Shown: positions 63,042 through 64,000 of the stretch, piece after piece
Position numbering within the stretch: the first letter of the stretch is position 1
Layout of the letters: the number at the start of each line of letters is the position of its first letter
Assembly (NCBI GenBank): GCA_020721585.1
Contig: DYMK01000007.1
Coordinates: 24,481 to 88,480, forward strand
From: Sulfuricurvum sp.
GTDB lineage: Bacteria; Campylobacterota; Campylobacteria; Campylobacterales; Sulfurimonadaceae
Direction of reading: 5' to 3'
DNA length: 64,000 nucleotides
Made by a program: the position numbers and the translations under genes
The notes under the pieces: model-generated
Seen by the model: the letters and a program-made list of their open reading frames with translations, nothing else
What the model was told of the DNA's origin: nothing
Database searches by the model: none

Positions 63042-63944
63042 ATGACCTACCATATCTATCATAGTACCCAATTTTCCTATCAGCAATGGGTGAGCTTAAG
63101 TCACAATCTCATCCGTTTAAAACCGCAAGAAACCCAATTCCAAACCGTTGAAAATTTCGTATTAGAAACCGAACCCTCCGTGAGTGAGTTAGAAGAATAT
63201 GATGATTATTTTGGGAATCATCTTGCCCATATTCTTATTCGTCATCCCCATCTTCATTTAAAAGTGATTGCCAAATCATCAGTGATACTCGATACAACAG
63301 CCATTGATGCGCATCTTCATAGGGGAGAAGAAGCCCGTGTGGTTACCTATCGCGAAGTGCTTAATGCCTTAAAAGCCAACACCCCCGATGTCATTGATGC
63401 AAAACAATTTTGCCTTCCCAGCCCCTTTATTACCGAAGCAAGCGAAGCATTACACGCGTATGTGGGTGAGTCGTTTGCACAAGAGCGTTCGTTATACGAC
63501 AGTGTTGAGGAGTTTATGGGACGCATTTTTCATGATTTTCAATTTGTTTCGGGATTTAGTAATTTAAGTACCCCCATTGAAGAGACATTCCAAGCACGTA
63601 AAGGGGTGTGTCAAGATTTTGCCCATTTGGCAATTGCAGCGTTACGCTCCATGGGGTTAAGTGCCCGTTATATGAGTGGCTATTTGGAGACACTACCCCC
63701 TAAAGGGGAAAAAAAACTGTTTGGGGTTGATGCCTCTCACGCGTGGTTTTCGGTTTTTATCCCTGACTTTGGATGGTTTGATTTTGATCCAACAAACAAT
63801 ATTATCCCCTCGTACCAACACATTGTTTTAGGGTATGGGCGTGATTATGGCGATTGTTCTCCTATGCAAGGGGTGGTGCAGGGGAGTGGGATGAGTCATC
63901 TTAGCGTTATGGTTGACGTTTCACGGGATGAGAGTATAAAATAA
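63042..63944 (+). CDS. Transglutaminase-like cysteine protease
   Basis: 300 residues. N-terminal transglutaminase-like beta domain (~1-85), then the core with C190 ('GVCQDFAHL'), H233 ('SHAWFSVF') and D248 ('WFDFDPTNN'): an intact catalytic triad. Bacterial members mostly act as peptidases or peptide-bond-handling enzymes. No signal peptide. Two bases separate it from the ATP-grasp gene; it closes the operon. Confidence 0.93.
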   Translation: MTYHIYHSTQFSYQQWVSLSHNLIRLKPQETQFQTVENFVLETEPSVSELEEYDDYFGNHLAHILIRHPHLHLKVIAKSSVILDTTAIDAHLHRGEEARVVTYREVLNALKANTPDVIDAKQFCLPSPFITEASEALHAYVGESFAQERSLYDSVEEFMGRIFHDFQFVSGFSNLSTPIEETFQARKGVCQDFAHLAIAALRSMGLSARYMSGYLETLPPKGEKKLFGVDASHAWFSVFIPDFGWFDFDPTNNIIPSYQHIVLGYGRDYGDCSPMQGVVQGSGMSHLSVMVDVSRDESIK

Positions 63945-63960
63945 CTTTTTATTTTTCTCT

Positions 63961-63966
63961 TATAAT
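63961..63966 (+). promoter_or_regulatory. -10 box of a gene starting at or beyond the window end
   Basis: TATAAT after a T-rich stretch (typical of Campylobacterota promoters), 16 bases past the last stop codon. An ATG at 63983 is open to the window edge but has no ribosome site. Confidence 0.45.
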
Positions 63967-64000
63967 GTATAGCATAAGTCAAATGGAGATAGTTATTTGG

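Overview
The window reads as a piece of a chromosome from a mesophilic Campylobacterota (Epsilonproteobacteria), most like the Sulfuricurvum/Sulfurimonas group. This rests on the family resemblance of the proteins (OprD-type porin, short RecN next to NAD kinase, RseP/PgsA cluster, YjcH/ActP/Acs acetate locus), on short AT-rich spacers with TATAAT -10 boxes, and on dense, overlapping gene packing. The genus is an inference. There are no rRNA or tRNA genes and no CRISPR array. Core genes are of medium GC; several accessory genes (the DUF3883 gene near 31-32.5 kb, the ATPase/HNH pair at 43.5-46 kb, the GGDEF gene at 6.6 kb) are visibly AT-rich.

Layout. 0-2.1 kb: end of a beta-carbonic anhydrase, an MlaE-type permease, acpS and a PhnA-like protein. 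2.2-7.8 kb: a large SWIM-SNF2 helicase, an amidohydrolase and a PocR-GGDEF diguanylate cyclase. 7.8-14.1 kb (minus): recN-nadK, yggS-rseP-pgsA, yebC and a P-loop ATPase. 14.2-25.1 kb (minus): an acetate-use locus, with acs, a DEDDh exonuclease, a cNMP/CBS/DUF294 regulator, actP, yjcH, a porin, then a response regulator and histidine kinase and a PDC-sensor membrane protein. Repeats shaped like response-regulator sites sit in the porin promoter. 25.3-32.8 kb: a Fic protein, a second SWIM-SNF2 helicase, a lipoprotein, a transposase remnant and an AT-rich DUF3883 nuclease-like gene, closed by a displaced copy of the helicase 3' end. 32.8-43.4 kb: an SDR/DUF2867 protein, rhodaneses, a TonB receptor with a His/Cys-rich small protein, a PD-(D/E)XK-like gene, a NifX-like protein with a His-rich tail, and a MoxR-DUF58-Bat operon ending in a 35-residue membrane peptide. 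43.5-46.1 kb: a Septu-like ATPase plus HNH nuclease pair bordered by palindromic repeats. 46.3-50.4 kb: a secreted EEP nuclease/phosphatase, an M3 peptidase, a DUF502 protein and a hypothetical. 50.5-54.4 kb: a two-gene operon of a SIR2-like/TIR protein and a membrane-anchored nSTAND NTPase. 54.5-57 kb: hldE and hldD for heptose. 57.1-64 kb: a transglutaminase/DUF2126, permuted ATP-grasp/alpha-E and second transglutaminase operon.

The most interesting element is the SIR2-like/TIR plus nSTAND pair. It has the parts of an NAD-consuming anti-phage switch: a sensor/oligomerising NTPase with a membrane anchor, coiled coil and TPR-like tail, and a TIR effector with its catalytic Glu. The SIR2-like half appears to have lost its catalytic Asn and His. 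Other candidate defence loci are the Septu-like pair, the DUF3883 gene carried on a 2.76 kb insertion flanked by a 98-bp direct repeat, and the two SWIM-SNF2 helicases.
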